Shown here piece by piece: positions 30,736 to 40,449 of a stretch of 64,000 bases of DNA. Made by a program: the position numbers and the translations under genes. A model generated the notes under the pieces. The model saw only the letters and a list, made by a program, of their open reading frames with translations, had not been told where the DNA came from and made no database searches. Every line of letters starts with the position of its first letter. The stretch's first letter is position 1. Source of the stretch: Lepidostoma basale. Lineage: Eukaryota > Arthropoda > Insecta > Trichoptera > Lepidostomatidae. The stretch spans positions 992,001-1,056,000 of the forward strand of contig JAHDVF020000440.1 in the NCBI GenBank assembly GCA_022606425.2. The letters are read 5' to 3'.

Positions 30736-31245
30736 GTGCACAATGGTGTTTTTGTACCCACCCGTATGTAGCGAAGCAATGAACTGGCAAAAGTAGGATG
30801 ATAGTAGAATAAATGCAGTAGAAATGAGATCTCTTAGACGAATGTGTGGATACTCTGTGTATCAAAGAGTGTCGAATGAACATATAAGAAGTGAATGCGG
30901 TGCGAATGATGGTGTTATGAACAAAATAATGAAAGGATCATTAAGATGGTTTGGACATATGGAAAGAATGAATGAAGAAAGAATAGTAAAAAAATTATAT
31001 GTTAACGATGTAAATGGAACAAGAAATAGCGGAAGACCGAGGAAAATTTGGCGCGATCAAATTAATCAAATATTGAATGTCGGCCACGTGAAGAGTCAGA
31101 GAAATCCACGCGCGTGTATGACACGATGTATGGATGTTGAGGAAGCAAGAGAAATATGTCAGAAAATAAAAGTTTGGCAGTCCACTCTTTCTGCCTACCC
31201 CTTCGGGGAGACGGCGTGATGGCTAGTTAGTTAGTTAGTTATTTT
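30736..31245 (+). mobile_element. LINE family M, 131-codon open frame
   Basis: Begins at TGCACAATGGTGTTTTTG. From 30824 an uninterrupted frame runs through L-R-R-M-C-G-Y-S-V-Y, L-R-W-F-G-H-M-E-R-M-N-E-E-R, S-G-R-P-R-K-I-W and C-M-D-V-E-E-A-R-E-I-C to the stop and TTAG tail. Frameshifted upstream at about 30770. Confidence 0.75.
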
Positions 31246-31364
31246 TAAAGTGAATATGTATACATTTGTTTCAGATTTTTTTTTTGTATACAACAGGTCG
31301 TTTAAACCCAATTACTGTATACAATTTGTTTTTTAAGTTATTATATTGACTAGTTGCAACTGCA

Positions 31365-31430
31365 GACATGGAAGCAGATGGAGGAGGCCTACGTCCAGGA
31401 GTAGACGCACACAGGCTAATGATGATGATG
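31365..31430 (+). mobile_element. Short LINE W-type 3' end
   Basis: Encodes W-K-Q-M-E-E-A-Y-V-Q-E followed by an ATG-repeat tail; same ending as the copy at 50530-50775. Confidence 0.55.
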
Positions 31431-31444
31431 AAGGCATCATGAAA

Positions 31445-31578
31445 CATTTGATAAGGCCTAGGAAGGCGAAACATGTCAATCCCATAAAATATAATAATAC
31501 TTCTAAAAAGCAGACATTTTCATTCTCACTAATTATTGAATACGGAGTTTTACATCATTGCTCAAGAAACAATAAATG
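31445..31578 (+). repeat. Penelope-like terminal repeat Z with clean GAAAC hairpin
   Basis: TGATAA (31449-31454), stem GCCT/AGGC, GAA, ACATGT, C31477, then CCCATAAAATATAATAATAC and the rest of the Z consensus to AGAAACAATAAATGA. Confidence 0.65.
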
Positions 31579-31606
31579 AGTTTACTTTAATTTTGTTAAT
31601 GTCCAT

Positions 31607-31870
31607 ATATCGCACGCTTAATAGAACACTGGCTTAACTCAAAAAAGCAAGTTTTGGCCAATCTGACATGAGTCGGTGTTTTAACAAAAACAGTCGAATA
31701 ACACGTACGAATGCATAGCGTTAACATTATGAACTATTATCGTACGTACGAATGGATAGCGTCAACATTGTGAAAAATAGGTGGATAGCGTTAACACAAG
31801 CCTCTGTCTAATGTTAAATCAATTATGACCTAAACCATAATCGGTCAGTTTACTATTAAGCGTGCGATAT
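31607..31870. mobile_element. 264-bp MITE with 18-bp TIRs
   Basis: ATATCGCACGCTTAATAG (31607-31624) and its exact complement (31853-31870). The interior repeats ACGTACGAATGNATAGCGT two to three times. No coding; superfamily unknown. Confidence 0.6.
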
Positions 31871-31884
31871 GTGTGTTCTCTTTG

Positions 31885-31945
31885 GTCGACGTTTCGAAGA
31901 TCGTTACAGTCTTCATCATCAATATAATCATAATCATCCATGATG
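31885..31945 (-). other. GAAAC hairpin motif, Penelope-tail-like
   Basis: Minus strand: TGATGAAGACTGTAACGATC, then TTCGAAACGTCGACC; GAAGA pairs with TCTTC before GAAAC-GTC. Relative of 2486-2640. Order resembles a hammerhead but the stems are placed differently. Confidence 0.3.
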
Positions 31946-32102
31946 AAGAAAACGAAGTATTCAGTCAACCGTTATAGCTAACATTCTGAGTGAATGTACT
32001 CACTCCCTGATATAACATATCATGTTTACATTTTACTATACTTTCGAATATTTTATACAATCAGATCTCATTTTATAGCAATGAAGCAACAACTGTTTAA
32101 AC

Positions 32103-32176
32103 TTACTAACTAACTAACCATCACACCGTTTCTCCGAAAGGGTAGGCAGAAAGAATGGACTGTCACACTTTAACCG
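32103..32176 (-). mobile_element. LINE family M tail fragment
   Basis: TAACTAACTAACCATCACACC and GGTAGGCAGAAAGAATGGAC, then an abrupt switch to unrelated GC-richer sequence (32180-32280). Confidence 0.6.
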
Positions 32177-32179
32177 ATG

Positions 32180-32450
32180 CGGCATTCCATCCTTCTCTTT
32201 TCGCCCCGCGGGAGACGCGGTGTGATGGGTTGCGAACCTCATCGCCACCATTAGGCATCTACCGCGCACACTTAAATCGTCCAACATCCACAAAATAAAT
32301 CTAAAACAAATAATATAAAATACAATTATATAAAATAAAATAACAAAATAAAAATAATTTAAAACAAAATGTTCTTTTTAGAAGGTGCATATATTGTCTA
32401 TTTAATTTATGTTCCACATATCCACCGTTTTTCAAAATTAGCAGTAATTA
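32180..32450. other. Unassigned
   Basis: A GC-richer block (32180-32280, with CCCCGCGGGAGACGCGG) followed by A-rich simple sequence; no gene recognised. Confidence 0.4.
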
Positions 32451-32452
32451 GA

Positions 32453-33070
32453 ACTAACTAACTAACTAACTAACCATCACGCCGTCTCCCCGAAGGGGTA
32501 GGCAGAAAGAATGAACTGCCACACTTTTCTTTCCTGACATTTCTCTCGCTTCCTCAACATTCATACATCGTGTCATGCACGCGCGTCGATTTCTCTGACT
32601 CCTCACATGGCCGACATTCAATATTTTATTTATTTGATCGTGCCACGTTTTCCTCGGTCTTCCTCTATTTCTGGTTCCATTTACATCATTAACATATAAT
32701 TTTTTTACCATTCTTTCTTCATTCATTCTTTCAATATGTCCAAACCATCTTAAGGATCCTTTCATTATTTTGTTCATGACACCATCATTCGCACCGCATT
32801 CACTTCTTATATTTTCATTCGGCACGCTATCATACACAGAGTATCCACACATTCTTCTAAGAGATCTCATTTCCACTGCATTTATTCTACGTTCATCCTT
32901 CTTTTGCCAGTTCGCTTCCATACATAAGGGTCGGTAGAAGAACACCATTGTGCACTGCCATTCTAGCTTTTTTTGATAGGTTTTTGTTTGCGATGACAAC
33001 TTTAAGTGCACCATTCACTTTGTTGCCTGCCCCAACCCTTCTTTCAATATCCCTCTCCACTCGCCCATCT
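32453..33070 (-). mobile_element. LINE family M, longest uninterrupted C-terminal frame
   Basis: A 182-codon minus-strand frame from 33014 to 32466. The informative part runs from N-W/Q-K-K-D-E-R-R-I-N-A-V-E-M-R-S-L-R-R-M-C-G through L-R-W-F-G-H-I-E-R-M, R-G-R-P-R-K-T-W-H-D-Q-I, and C-M-T-R-C-M-N-V-E-E-A-R. A 4-residue loss (G-S-E-A) and a late frameshift are present. The sequence continues upstream with G-A-G-N-K-V-N to about 33070. Confidence 0.75.
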
Positions 33071-33074
33071 CTTA

Positions 33075-33584
33075 ATTAGGCACTTAAAAAACGAACACCA
33101 GCAAGAACTTAAAAATAATATTGAAGAAATTATTCAAATTGTTATTGGAATAATTGAAAATTTTATTCTTACACCTGTCAAAACTATTTATATAAACGAA
33201 AAAACTGTTTACATTTTTTAAATCATGCAAGTTGAGAATCGCATAATCTTTTCCAGGTCGAAAACCACCGGTTGTGCGCTTCTGCAATGCCCAGAACCCT
33301 TGTAAGCCTCACACACATGTTCCTTGTAAGAGTAGATAAATTATTACTATTAGATTGGTGTAAATCCCACGTTCCAAATTCAATGGCATGACAACGGCTA
33401 CCCAATTTACGAATTTCCCGCCTACGAACACCCCTGTTCGTGAACGATTTAATCTTTCTACGTGTTTCGCATTTTTCGTTTAAATTTCGAGGGTGCAAAA
33501 ATGATCGGCGGTATTAAGGGGAGCCAACCCGTCAACACTAATTCTTCTAGAAATGTCTAGATTATATAATTCAAATATGTATGT
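33075..33584. other. Unassigned, with an unrecognised minus-strand frame
   Basis: A 91-codon minus frame (33498 to 33223) reads R-R-K-I-K-S-F-T-N-R-G-V-R-R-R-E-I-R-K-L and W-D-L-H-Q-S-N-S-N-N-L-S-T-L-T-R. It is basic at the N-terminus and contains no motif I can place. It might be part of a retroelement. Flanked by family M copies on both sides. Confidence 0.3.
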
Positions 33585-34143
33585 TTACAAGAGATGGGCG
33601 AGTGAAGATGGATATTGAATGAAGGGTTGGGGCAGGCAACAAAGTGAATGGTGCACTTGAAGTTGTCATCGCAAACAAAAACCTATCCAAAAAAGCTAGA
33701 ATGGCAGTGCACAATGGTGTTCTTCTACCGACCCTTATGTATGGAAACGAAGCATGGAACTGGGAAAAGAAGGATGAAAGTAGAATAAATGCAGTAGAAA
33801 TGAGATCTCTTAGACGAATTTGTGGATACTCTGTGTATGATGGAGTGTCGAATGAAAATATAAGAAGCGAATGCGGTGCAAATGATGGTGCTATGAACAA
33901 AATTATGAAAGGATCGTTAAGATGGTTTAGACATATGGAAAGAATGAATGAAGAAAGAATGGAAAAAAAATATATGTTAACGATGTAAATGGAACCAAAA
34001 ATAGAGGAAGACCGAGGAAAACGTGGCACGATCAAATAAATCAAACATTGAATGTCGGCCATGTGAGGAGTCAGAGTCAGTCCATTCTTTCTGCCTACAC
34101 CTTCGGGGAGACGGCGTGATGGTTAGTTAGTTAGTTAGTTTTT
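33585..34143 (+). mobile_element. LINE family M, long copy with internal deletion
   Basis: Covers F-T-R-D-G-R-V-K-M-D-I-E, then an open frame from N-G-A-L-E-V-V-I-A-N-K-N-L-S-K-K-A-R-M-A-V-H-N-G-V-L-L-P-T-L-M-Y-G to M-E-R-M-N-E-E-R-M-E-K-K-Y. A frameshift follows, and about 80 bp (the R-A-C-M / N-V-E-E region) are deleted before GTCCATTCTTTCTGCC and the TTAG tail. Confidence 0.75.
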
Positions 34144-34214
34144 AGAATTATAATCAATAGCTTTATCATTTGTTTTAAAAAAAAAATATTCGTTTATTTA
34201 TGTGGACGCAATGA

Positions 34215-34385
34215 TGACCACTGAGCCGCTGGTCCGATCAAATCAGGGATCTGACTGTTCTCTCAATAGCTGCAGCCTGGAAACTGACGGGTGACAGGAG
34301 CGCATGGCGTGCCATGGTTAATAGTTTACAGGATGTACACGACCTTCAATCATGAGAAATACGACTGAGAAGAAGAAGAATAGAA
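34215..34385 (+). mobile_element. LINE C-terminal scrap
   Basis: Frame with A-A-A-W-K-L-T-G-D-R-S-A-W-R-A-M-V-N-S-L-Q-D (the D-R-x-x-W-R ending shared by many LINEs), then AGAAGAAGAAG. Confidence 0.45.
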
Positions 34386-34439
34386 AAAAGAAGATTATTT
34401 GAGATTTCTAGAGACATCTAAGGCGTGGTTACATTAATA

Positions 34440-34757
34440 ATGACAATAACATTGGGCTAGCCATGTCATGAGAATGCCCGAGACTAGACCCCCAAGGAAT
34501 TATTTACTCTCAGCTGTACCAAGGGAAACGTTCACACGAAGGTCAGAGAAAACGCTTCAAATATACCCTGAAAGCGACCTTCCAAAGAACTAACATCGAT
34601 AGTGAATGCTGGGAAAAGACTGCAAAAGACAGAACTAGGTGGAGAATAACAGTACTTAAAGGCACGCAGGAATTTGAAACAGAGAGGAAGATGCGAAAGG
34701 TGAGACCATCGGAAGACGGTGGCGATTCCACTGCCAACGTCTTCCCTAGCTCTAGAT
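34440..34757 (+). mobile_element. LINE fragment, family K, interrupted by a hAT MITE
   Basis: Encodes W-A-S-H-V-M-R-M-P-E-T-R-P, then (after a frameshift) L-Y-Q-G-K-R-S-H-E-G-Q-R-K-R-F-K-Y-T-L-K-A and R-T-R-W-R-I-T-V-L-K-G-T. Typical LINE C-terminus with a G-Q-x-K-R-x-K-x-T-L-K-A box. The frame resumes across the hAT insertion at 35182 as R-C-S-K-C, probably the start of the C-terminal zinc finger. Confidence 0.7.
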
Positions 34758-35181
34758 CAGATGTTCCCAAACTTTTTTGTCCCGTAGACCCCTTGCCGAT
34801 TTCTTTTATTTTGTGTAGACCCCCTGTTTCCTAAATTTTTTTTCAGGCCAAAAAAATCCGAAACAAAAAAGCCCAAATTCTTTGTCGTCCTTTTTTTAGC
34901 TCATTGGGGTTGAAACGTTTGTCTACCTTTTTTTAATACTTCGTTTGGGAAAATCGAATGTCCGATCTTTGCTGAATGAGCTAATAAATTTAAAAAAAAA
35001 TGTCACCAAAGATTTCGATATTTGTTTTGCGTTTCAATATTCGGCTTCAATTTATTTGAACCATCTCGTGGACCCCCATTTAAATCTCACGGACCCCCAT
35101 TTTTTTTCACAATTGTCGTAGACCCCTTGCAAGTTGTTGTAGACCCCTGGGGTTCTATATAGACCACTTTGGGAATCACTG
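34758..35181. mobile_element. 424-bp hAT-type MITE with 8-bp target duplication
   Basis: Termini CAGATGTTCCCAAAC and the complement of CAGTGATTCCCAAAG. The exact octamer CTCTAGAT lies on both sides (34750-34757 and 35182-35189). CAGNG...TTCCCAAA ends plus 8-bp duplications identify hAT. Interior rich in GTAGACCCC repeats on both strands; no transposase. Confidence 0.85.
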
Positions 35182-35211
35182 CTCTAGATGCTCCAAGTGT
35201 GTGGGTCCAGG

Positions 35212-35463
35212 ATTGCACTATTAAGCCACTGGCGATGTTCTTGGCCGATTTGGCGTTTCTTTCACGTATGGGCGCTAGCAGATTGTTTACCGAACAAGTT
35301 ATCTCAAATTTAGCCACCAAACGATGAAGAGTCGACTTTGAAGAACCACCGCGTCTGCTGTAAAATGGGCGCAACGCGCGCAACGTTTGCACTAATGAAA
35401 ACTTATTTTGATAATTAAGTTTTATTATTTGAACGTCCTGCTCAATCATGTTGCTTGCCATTT
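35212..35463 (-). pseudogene. Transposase N-terminal helix-turn-helix fragment (DUF4817-like)
   Basis: The minus frame starts at ATG 35461 and reads I-E-Q-D-V-Q-I-I-K-L-N-Y, S-L-V-Q-T-L-R-A-L-R-P-F-Y, S-T-L-H-R-L-V-A-K-F-E-I-T-C-S-V and R-E-R-N-A-K-S-A-K-N-I-A. This resembles the helix-turn-helix region of DUF4817-type Tc1/IS630-related transposases (family recalled, not searched). At about 35212 it runs into the family K LINE, then the hAT MITE, so the 124-codon frame is a chance fusion of three elements. Confidence 0.6.
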
Positions 35464-35464
35464 T

Positions 35465-36105
35465 GATTTGGCATCAGTGATTGAATAATAAACAATAGAT
35501 TTGACAGATACCATTAAAACAACATGGCCGCCACAGCCTGTCAATATGGGGTTATAAATAAAAAGTGCTATACCTATCGCCTTAACGATGTATCCCCGAA
35601 ATGAAACTCTACCACGAAATTAATATTCAATTATGAGAGAGAATTTTTTAAAAGACTTTGTTGTTTAGTTTACAGCGGCGAAATTGGTGTGCTTATTAAA
35701 TTGTTTATTGATGTTTATTTGCACAATGGAATATTATGTTACACGAAAGATCTTTTTAATTATTGACAGAAAATATTTTTATGATTAATGATAGAATATT
35801 TAATCTAAAAGAGTTATTAAATTGTAATTAAATTGGATGTAATTAAAAAACGGAAATATAAGTTAAAAAAAAACATTGAGAAAAAACTTTTGTTTCGGTT
35901 TCTTAAACATTTCCATTAAATAATTAAGTAAACTTAAGGTTAATTATATACTCTAATTAAATACTCCATTGCTTTGGTCAAATACATAAGATTAGTCAAC
36001 ATTATTAACTGTTAAAATATAAAACGCTATTTATGGTTTCACAAATGCACATAAAGGTTAAAAAAATAAAGTTTTTTTTTAACAAAAGATTTTTTTTTAT
36101 ATATA
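35465..36105. other. No gene recognised
   Basis: AT-rich; 35500-35560 may hold the terminal sequence of the transposase fragment. A block near 36000 (ATTATTAACTGTTAAAATAT) resembles an arm of the palindrome at 21525. Confidence 0.35.
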
Positions 36106-36114
36106 ATATTACAC

Positions 36115-36150
36115 CTGATGATGTCAATATAGTTTGACGAAGCAGCTGTC
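36115..36150 (+). ncRNA. Hammerhead-ribozyme-like motif with canonical CTGATGA
   Basis: CTGATGA (36115-36121), extra T, stem II GTCAA (36123-36127) with TTGAC (36134-36138), GAA (36139-36141), GCAGCTGT (36142-36149), C36150. Best match to the C3-U4-G5-A6-N7-G8-A9 core in the window. Stem I is not convincing in this copy (ACAC before, ACGA after), and the extra T between A9 and stem II is non-canonical. Confidence 0.4.
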
Positions 36151-36179
36151 ACGAAAAATAAAATGTAAAAATATAAAAT

Positions 36180-36460
36180 TGTGTATCGTAAACAGCGTTT
36201 TATATAATCAGTTAACAAACTGTAATTGTTAATTTTTAAATTCTCAACAGGTTGTCAATTTCATTAAAAATTGAAACACTGTTTTTTCTATTATTGAGTT
36301 TATATGTATCGACAAGTTTTCAAGATTTTACACACTGATCATCAGTTTGTATCGTCTGATCGATTTCGTCGGGTGCAGCCCTCATATTAAATATGTTTAT
36401 ATATATTTTTTATCATTATTATTATTATTATTGTTATTATTATTATCTAGCATCTTCTAC
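36180..36460. other. No gene; antisense hammerhead-like scrap near 36300-36360
   Basis: Minus strand near 36355-36305 reads ACTGATGATCAGTG then CTTGAAAACTTGTCG. Otherwise AT-rich with an ATT microsatellite (36411-36445). Confidence 0.35.
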
Positions 36461-36461
36461 A

Positions 36462-36577
36462 GCGCCCTTGAGATGAGCAATTCATAAAAATGGCGCTTTA
36501 TAAATTATCAAATTTATTATTATTATTATTATAATTATCTCGGTGATTAAGGTGTAGGTATAACCATCGAAACATGT
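36462..36577 (+). mobile_element. CR1/L2-like 3' tail followed by a GAAAC hairpin
   Basis: GCGCCCTTGAGATGAG, AAAATGGCGCTTTATAAATT and an (ATT)n tail (36514-36533) match the 3' end of the element at 42062-42426. Then GGTGATTAAGGTGT, ACCATCGAAACATGTCG (36541-36577), a degenerate hammerhead-like copy. Confidence 0.55.
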
Positions 36578-36899
36578 CGATAAAAATAAACTAAAAGATG
36601 AACTATTTAAAAATGTCATCATGGAATTCCACAGGGTTAACGCTTTAAGTTTATCAACAAACATTCTCTACACGTTATAAAATAGAATTTAAATAATAAA
36701 GGTACATACGATTTTGAACGATCCAATAATGTCATACTTCTTCGCTTCTGCATATTCATTACTGGATACCTGCGATTATTTGTTGTATTGTGTATGAGGC
36801 TACCCACAGTTAGCAATCCACTCCTCTGATATTTTCCAACCATGACACTTTTTCCCCCTTACATTGTCACCTGCAATAAATGACACTTCGCGTTGTATA

Positions 36900-37150
36900 T
36901 TATATGCCACAAGTATGCAGATTTTCTTATTTTTATTACACACTGACGATCCGTCATCCGTCTTAGCACTTTTTCATTTGTTTCTCTTTCAGTTCATGCC
37001 ATCTTGAGCATTTTTCTGAACGTCCACATTTCAAAGGCTCCTAGCAATCCAATTGTGGCCATTTTCAGAGTCCAACTCTGCATACCATAAACCAGTGCTG
37101 ATCAGACGTAACATTTCATAAATCTTGTCTAATGTCAGAGGTACTACTTA
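36900..37150 (-). mobile_element. RTE-like family R scrap, antisense
   Basis: Minus frame: L-V-Y-G-M-Q-S-W-T-L-K-M-A, L-G-A-F-E-M-W-T-F-R-K-M-L-K-M-A. Matches the L-x-Y-G-x-x-x-W-T-L / A-F-E-M-W-x-x-R-x-M-L box of family R with a stop after it. Confidence 0.6.
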
Positions 37151-37154
37151 CAAA

Positions 37155-38180
37155 GTCATATTTGCGTGGTCATCTTCATTATTATTTGATCAAACAGACT
37201 CGTTCTTCACAACAAACAACTTTTATTAACAAAATTTTAGAATGTGTAATAAATTAACTGTGTTGTGAAATAACGGGAAAATAATAATGAATTTGATTGT
37301 TTATACATAAATACAAGTACCGCCATCTATGGTTATTTTTTTAAAGTTGCCTCACTTGGTAATATCGGCTACATCATTTACATAGTTTCTATATCTGGTC
37401 ATAGATGGCAGTAATATCGTTTAAAATAAACAAATAATGTCTTTCGATTGTTGCACACTGGAAAAAGCAATATTTGCTTATAAATATTGGAGTACGTCGT
37501 ATTTGAACGTTGGTAAGTGCAATTATATTATTATTATGTGTTTGTTAAAAATATATAGTACAAATTGCTACTTAAATTCCGCTATGCGTCCGGTATGTCA
37601 ATTACCTGACAGCCGGAAAATATTTCTGTGTACTTTAAGAAGTACCTACCCAATTGATAAAACAATTTAACCTTCCACTATTAAAAAAAAGCATTGTTAA
37701 AGAGGATACATTGATTATTGTTAATCTCTACGCCATCTTATTACTTACTTGTTATTTATGGTAAAGTCTGATTTTAATGTCAAATGTTTTCCAGATACCA
37801 AAACCATTTTTCTCCGAACCTCATTAATTATATTTAAAAAAACGGTTAAAAATATTATTTCCCATTAATAATTCTTTTGTGTTATTATATATTGTGGTAA
37901 ATTAAAAAAAAAAACAACAAAATTTTTCAAAAAATCAAAAATATTAGGCTATTTTAGATTATCGATATTCGACAAAAATCGGTCCGGAAAAATAAATTTC
38001 TGTAAAATACGCATCTTTAAAATTGCAATGTATTTAAATATAATATATTTTTTTAATATCTAATTTTCTTTTCAACAATATTTATGTAAATATAATTTTT
38101 TAATAAACGTCATAAATCCAATGTTTCCAATAGGGAGCCAATAATATACATATTTCTAGAACTTGGAATGTTTGTATAAA
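37155..38180. other. No gene supported
   Basis: AT-rich. A 77-codon plus frame at 37437-37670 contains a GTAAGT-like donor (37513) that could make its first 25 codons an exon, but nothing else supports a gene. CCGCCATCTATGG (37319) and CATAGATGGCAG (37400) form a short inverted repeat. Confidence 0.3.
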
Positions 38181-38182
38181 AT

Positions 38183-38665
38183 ATACTACTACTACTTCCT
38201 ATGGCCATACAACTCTTGAAGAGTTTTAGCCTCCTTGAACATTGTCCATTAGGCGCTGTTTAGGCCTTCCTAGAGGTCTTACTCCAGTCGGTCTAGACGC
38301 GTACAGGGTCTTGATTGCTCTGGTCTCTTCGGCTCGGCATACGTGCCCGATCCATGCTAGGCGACCGACTCTCACGGTGCTCGTTATAAGGGGCTGCTGG
38401 GTCATCGTACGGATCTTTTGGTTGGTCCTATGCCTCCAAGTTCCCGCTGCAACACCGGGTCTGGGTCCCAGGATCATTCTAAGTATTCTATTCTCAAGCC
38501 AGTAGATTCTTTGTTGTTCTTTTAGAGTCATTGTCCACGACTCAGAACCATATGTCACCACTGGCTTGATGATGGTGTTATAAATACGCAGCTTGATGTT
38601 TCTAGATAGAAGCTTGGACTTTAGGAACATTCGCAAGGAGGCTGCAGCTCGTATGCCTTTAGGCT
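38183..38665 (-). mobile_element. LINE fragment, X family, 136-codon frame
   Basis: Minus frame: L-S-R-N-I-K-L-R-I-Y-N-T-I-I-K-P-V-V-T-Y-G-S-E-S-W, L-E-N-R-I-L-R-M-I-L-G-P-R-P-G, V-G-R-L-A-W-I-G-H-V-C-R-A-E-E-T-R and R-P-L-G-R-P-K-Q-R-L-M-D-N-V. These are post-palm LINE motifs (Y-G-S-E-S-W; E-N-R-I-L-R; W-x-G-H). About 60 residues present in the 17645 copy are deleted at the end. More complete upstream than that copy. Confidence 0.75.
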
Positions 38666-38669
38666 TTGT

Positions 38670-39042
38670 ATAAAATATATTTTAATAAAAATTTTCCCTA
38701 TCATATTTCCATTAAGAAAGTCGTGACAATAAACTCAGTATTTCATCATTATTTATACATTTAATTATTCTGTTCCTTCCAAGTATTCTACCATTGACCT
38801 AAGCTTGGATGTTTAATCGTTTGATCTCGTAATGGATTTTATAATTAAATTTGTTTTTAGTTTTCAGATCTTACATCACAATATTTATGTTAGCGTTCTT
38901 ATCTCTGTCTGTTTGCTCTTGAATTTCGTACAAGATCCGAGGTCAATTTTATTTGTTTTTAATAGATATGAGAGTACTTACTTGAGCCCGATTGTAATGT
39001 ACACAATAATATTTTGTATTATAATCACACCATGTTCAAGAA
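38670..39042. other. No feature recognised
   Basis: AT-rich; an 86-codon hydrophobic frame here has no recognisable domain. Confidence 0.4.
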
Positions 39043-39845
39043 TGGGTATTCTGCGAAACAGCACTAAGTCAAAATTACTACTTCTGAAATAATTGAAGTT
39101 CAAAGTTTATAAGGATATAACAATTTTGTTTATACTACACATTACAAAGCCAATTTGAAAAAATGGTATATTGATCTATTAATTACATTTTATTTAATGG
39201 TTTAATAAATAATAACTGAACTATCAGCACATTTTTTTTCAAAATAATAGTGGATTGACATGACTTATTGCATTTTCGCTGATACATAATACCACAGTAA
39301 AGTATTCAAATTGAAATCACATTGTGCCTACTATAGTCACTTTGTGAGAAGTGTTATTTTTTTTTCTTTAAATAAAAAAGTTATACAATAATTTTATCTT
39401 ATGTAGAGTACCTATTTCATAAGAAAAAATAATAATTAATTAGTAAAAAAGAAAATAAAGAAAATAATAATTGCCACGTTTGCCCCTGAGTGAAGCATAT
39501 AGACATCACTTACTAGACATCTCCAGGATATCATGTCGCCGACCAACAATCTCACCTTTTCTCAAGTCAGTACTGCTCCATAAGCTCCGCTGAATACATT
39601 CGAAATATTGTTATTGATAATTTATCATCAAAAATTTATCCAGGGAATTTGCAATAAGTCCCTTGGTGCTTTTTCCCTGAATAGATTTATGTTATATTGA
39701 CTCTTTACAGAAAATATCTCGACTTGTAGTGTAGATAGGACTTAGTGCGTTTTTGCAGATTGTAGTGTATTTTTTCAACAGTATAACCTCATCATTAAGT
39801 CAAAACAGCAAAATTGTGACTTAGTGCTTTTTCACAGAATACCCA
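39043..39845. mobile_element. 803-bp TIR element with subterminal repeats
   Basis: Left end TGGGTATTCTGCGAAACAGC then ACTAAGTCAAAATT; the right end is its complement with about three mismatches in 33. Near the right end GACTTAGTGCNTTTTTNCAG recurs at 39746 and 39818, and a weaker form at 39656, as in subterminal transposase-binding repeats. No transposase frame. No clear target duplication, so superfamily open. Confidence 0.55.
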
Positions 39846-39889
39846 CGATATAATTTATTATTTTGCTTATTGTTCCTCTCCTATCGAAG

Positions 39890-40445
39890 GTTGGACAGTA
39901 TCATGCTTATTTCTACCATTGAGCAGCAGCTCTAAACAGGGATGTTGTGCTGCAAGTGAACCATCCAGCATTTTCTTCTTCTCCCGACACATCGTTTTCC
40001 GTTAATTTACCTTGGACAATCGGTTGCAGCACTTTGTATTGTAGACCTATGTGGTCTGTTCTCCAGAGTGTTGTTCCTCCTGTGAGGTAGACTCCCAGCT
40101 GTCCTTCCATATTTTAGGAAATATTCCACGAAGACGAGTCTCATGAGGCTGATTATGTAATGCAATATAGGGGAGTCTGGTGGTGTCCATTCTTTGAACA
40201 TGACCGTACCAGTCCCATTTTCGCTATCTGCTCCATCTTATAATATCCTCAACCTCACATATATCTATTATTCTAGGGTTTCTCACGGGGTCTTGCCTAC
40301 TATGAATTGTATTTATCGATTCTCATAATGTGCCCGAAGTATTCCAGTTTCCTGCGCTTTGTGTTTACAGTTTCTTTTTCTTTCTTCTTTCGTTGCAGTT
40401 CTTCCTCGTTTATGACTCTCTCTGTTCATGATGTTTTAAATATTA
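39890..40445 (-). mobile_element. LINE fragment, L family, antisense
   Basis: Minus strand: D-W-Y-G-H-V-Q/K-E-W-T-P-P-D-S-P-I-L-H region and E-R-V-I-N-E-E-E-L-Q-like sequence further upstream, with frameshifts. Nearly the same as the copy at 58790-58985. Confidence 0.6.
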
Positions 40446-40449
40446 TACG

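Noticed and set aside
35087..35461. A 124-codon minus frame as one gene
   Set aside because: Only its first part is transposase-like; the rest is read from a LINE and from a hAT MITE with its own target duplication, so it is a chance fusion.
36115..36150. Calling this an active hammerhead ribozyme outright
   Set aside because: Stem I does not pair convincingly and an extra base separates the core from stem II; only the family-level pattern is suggestive.
37437..37670. A 77-codon frame with an internal GTAAGT
   Set aside because: No partner exon, no conserved motif and ordinary AT-rich composition; kept only as a note in the unassigned stretch.
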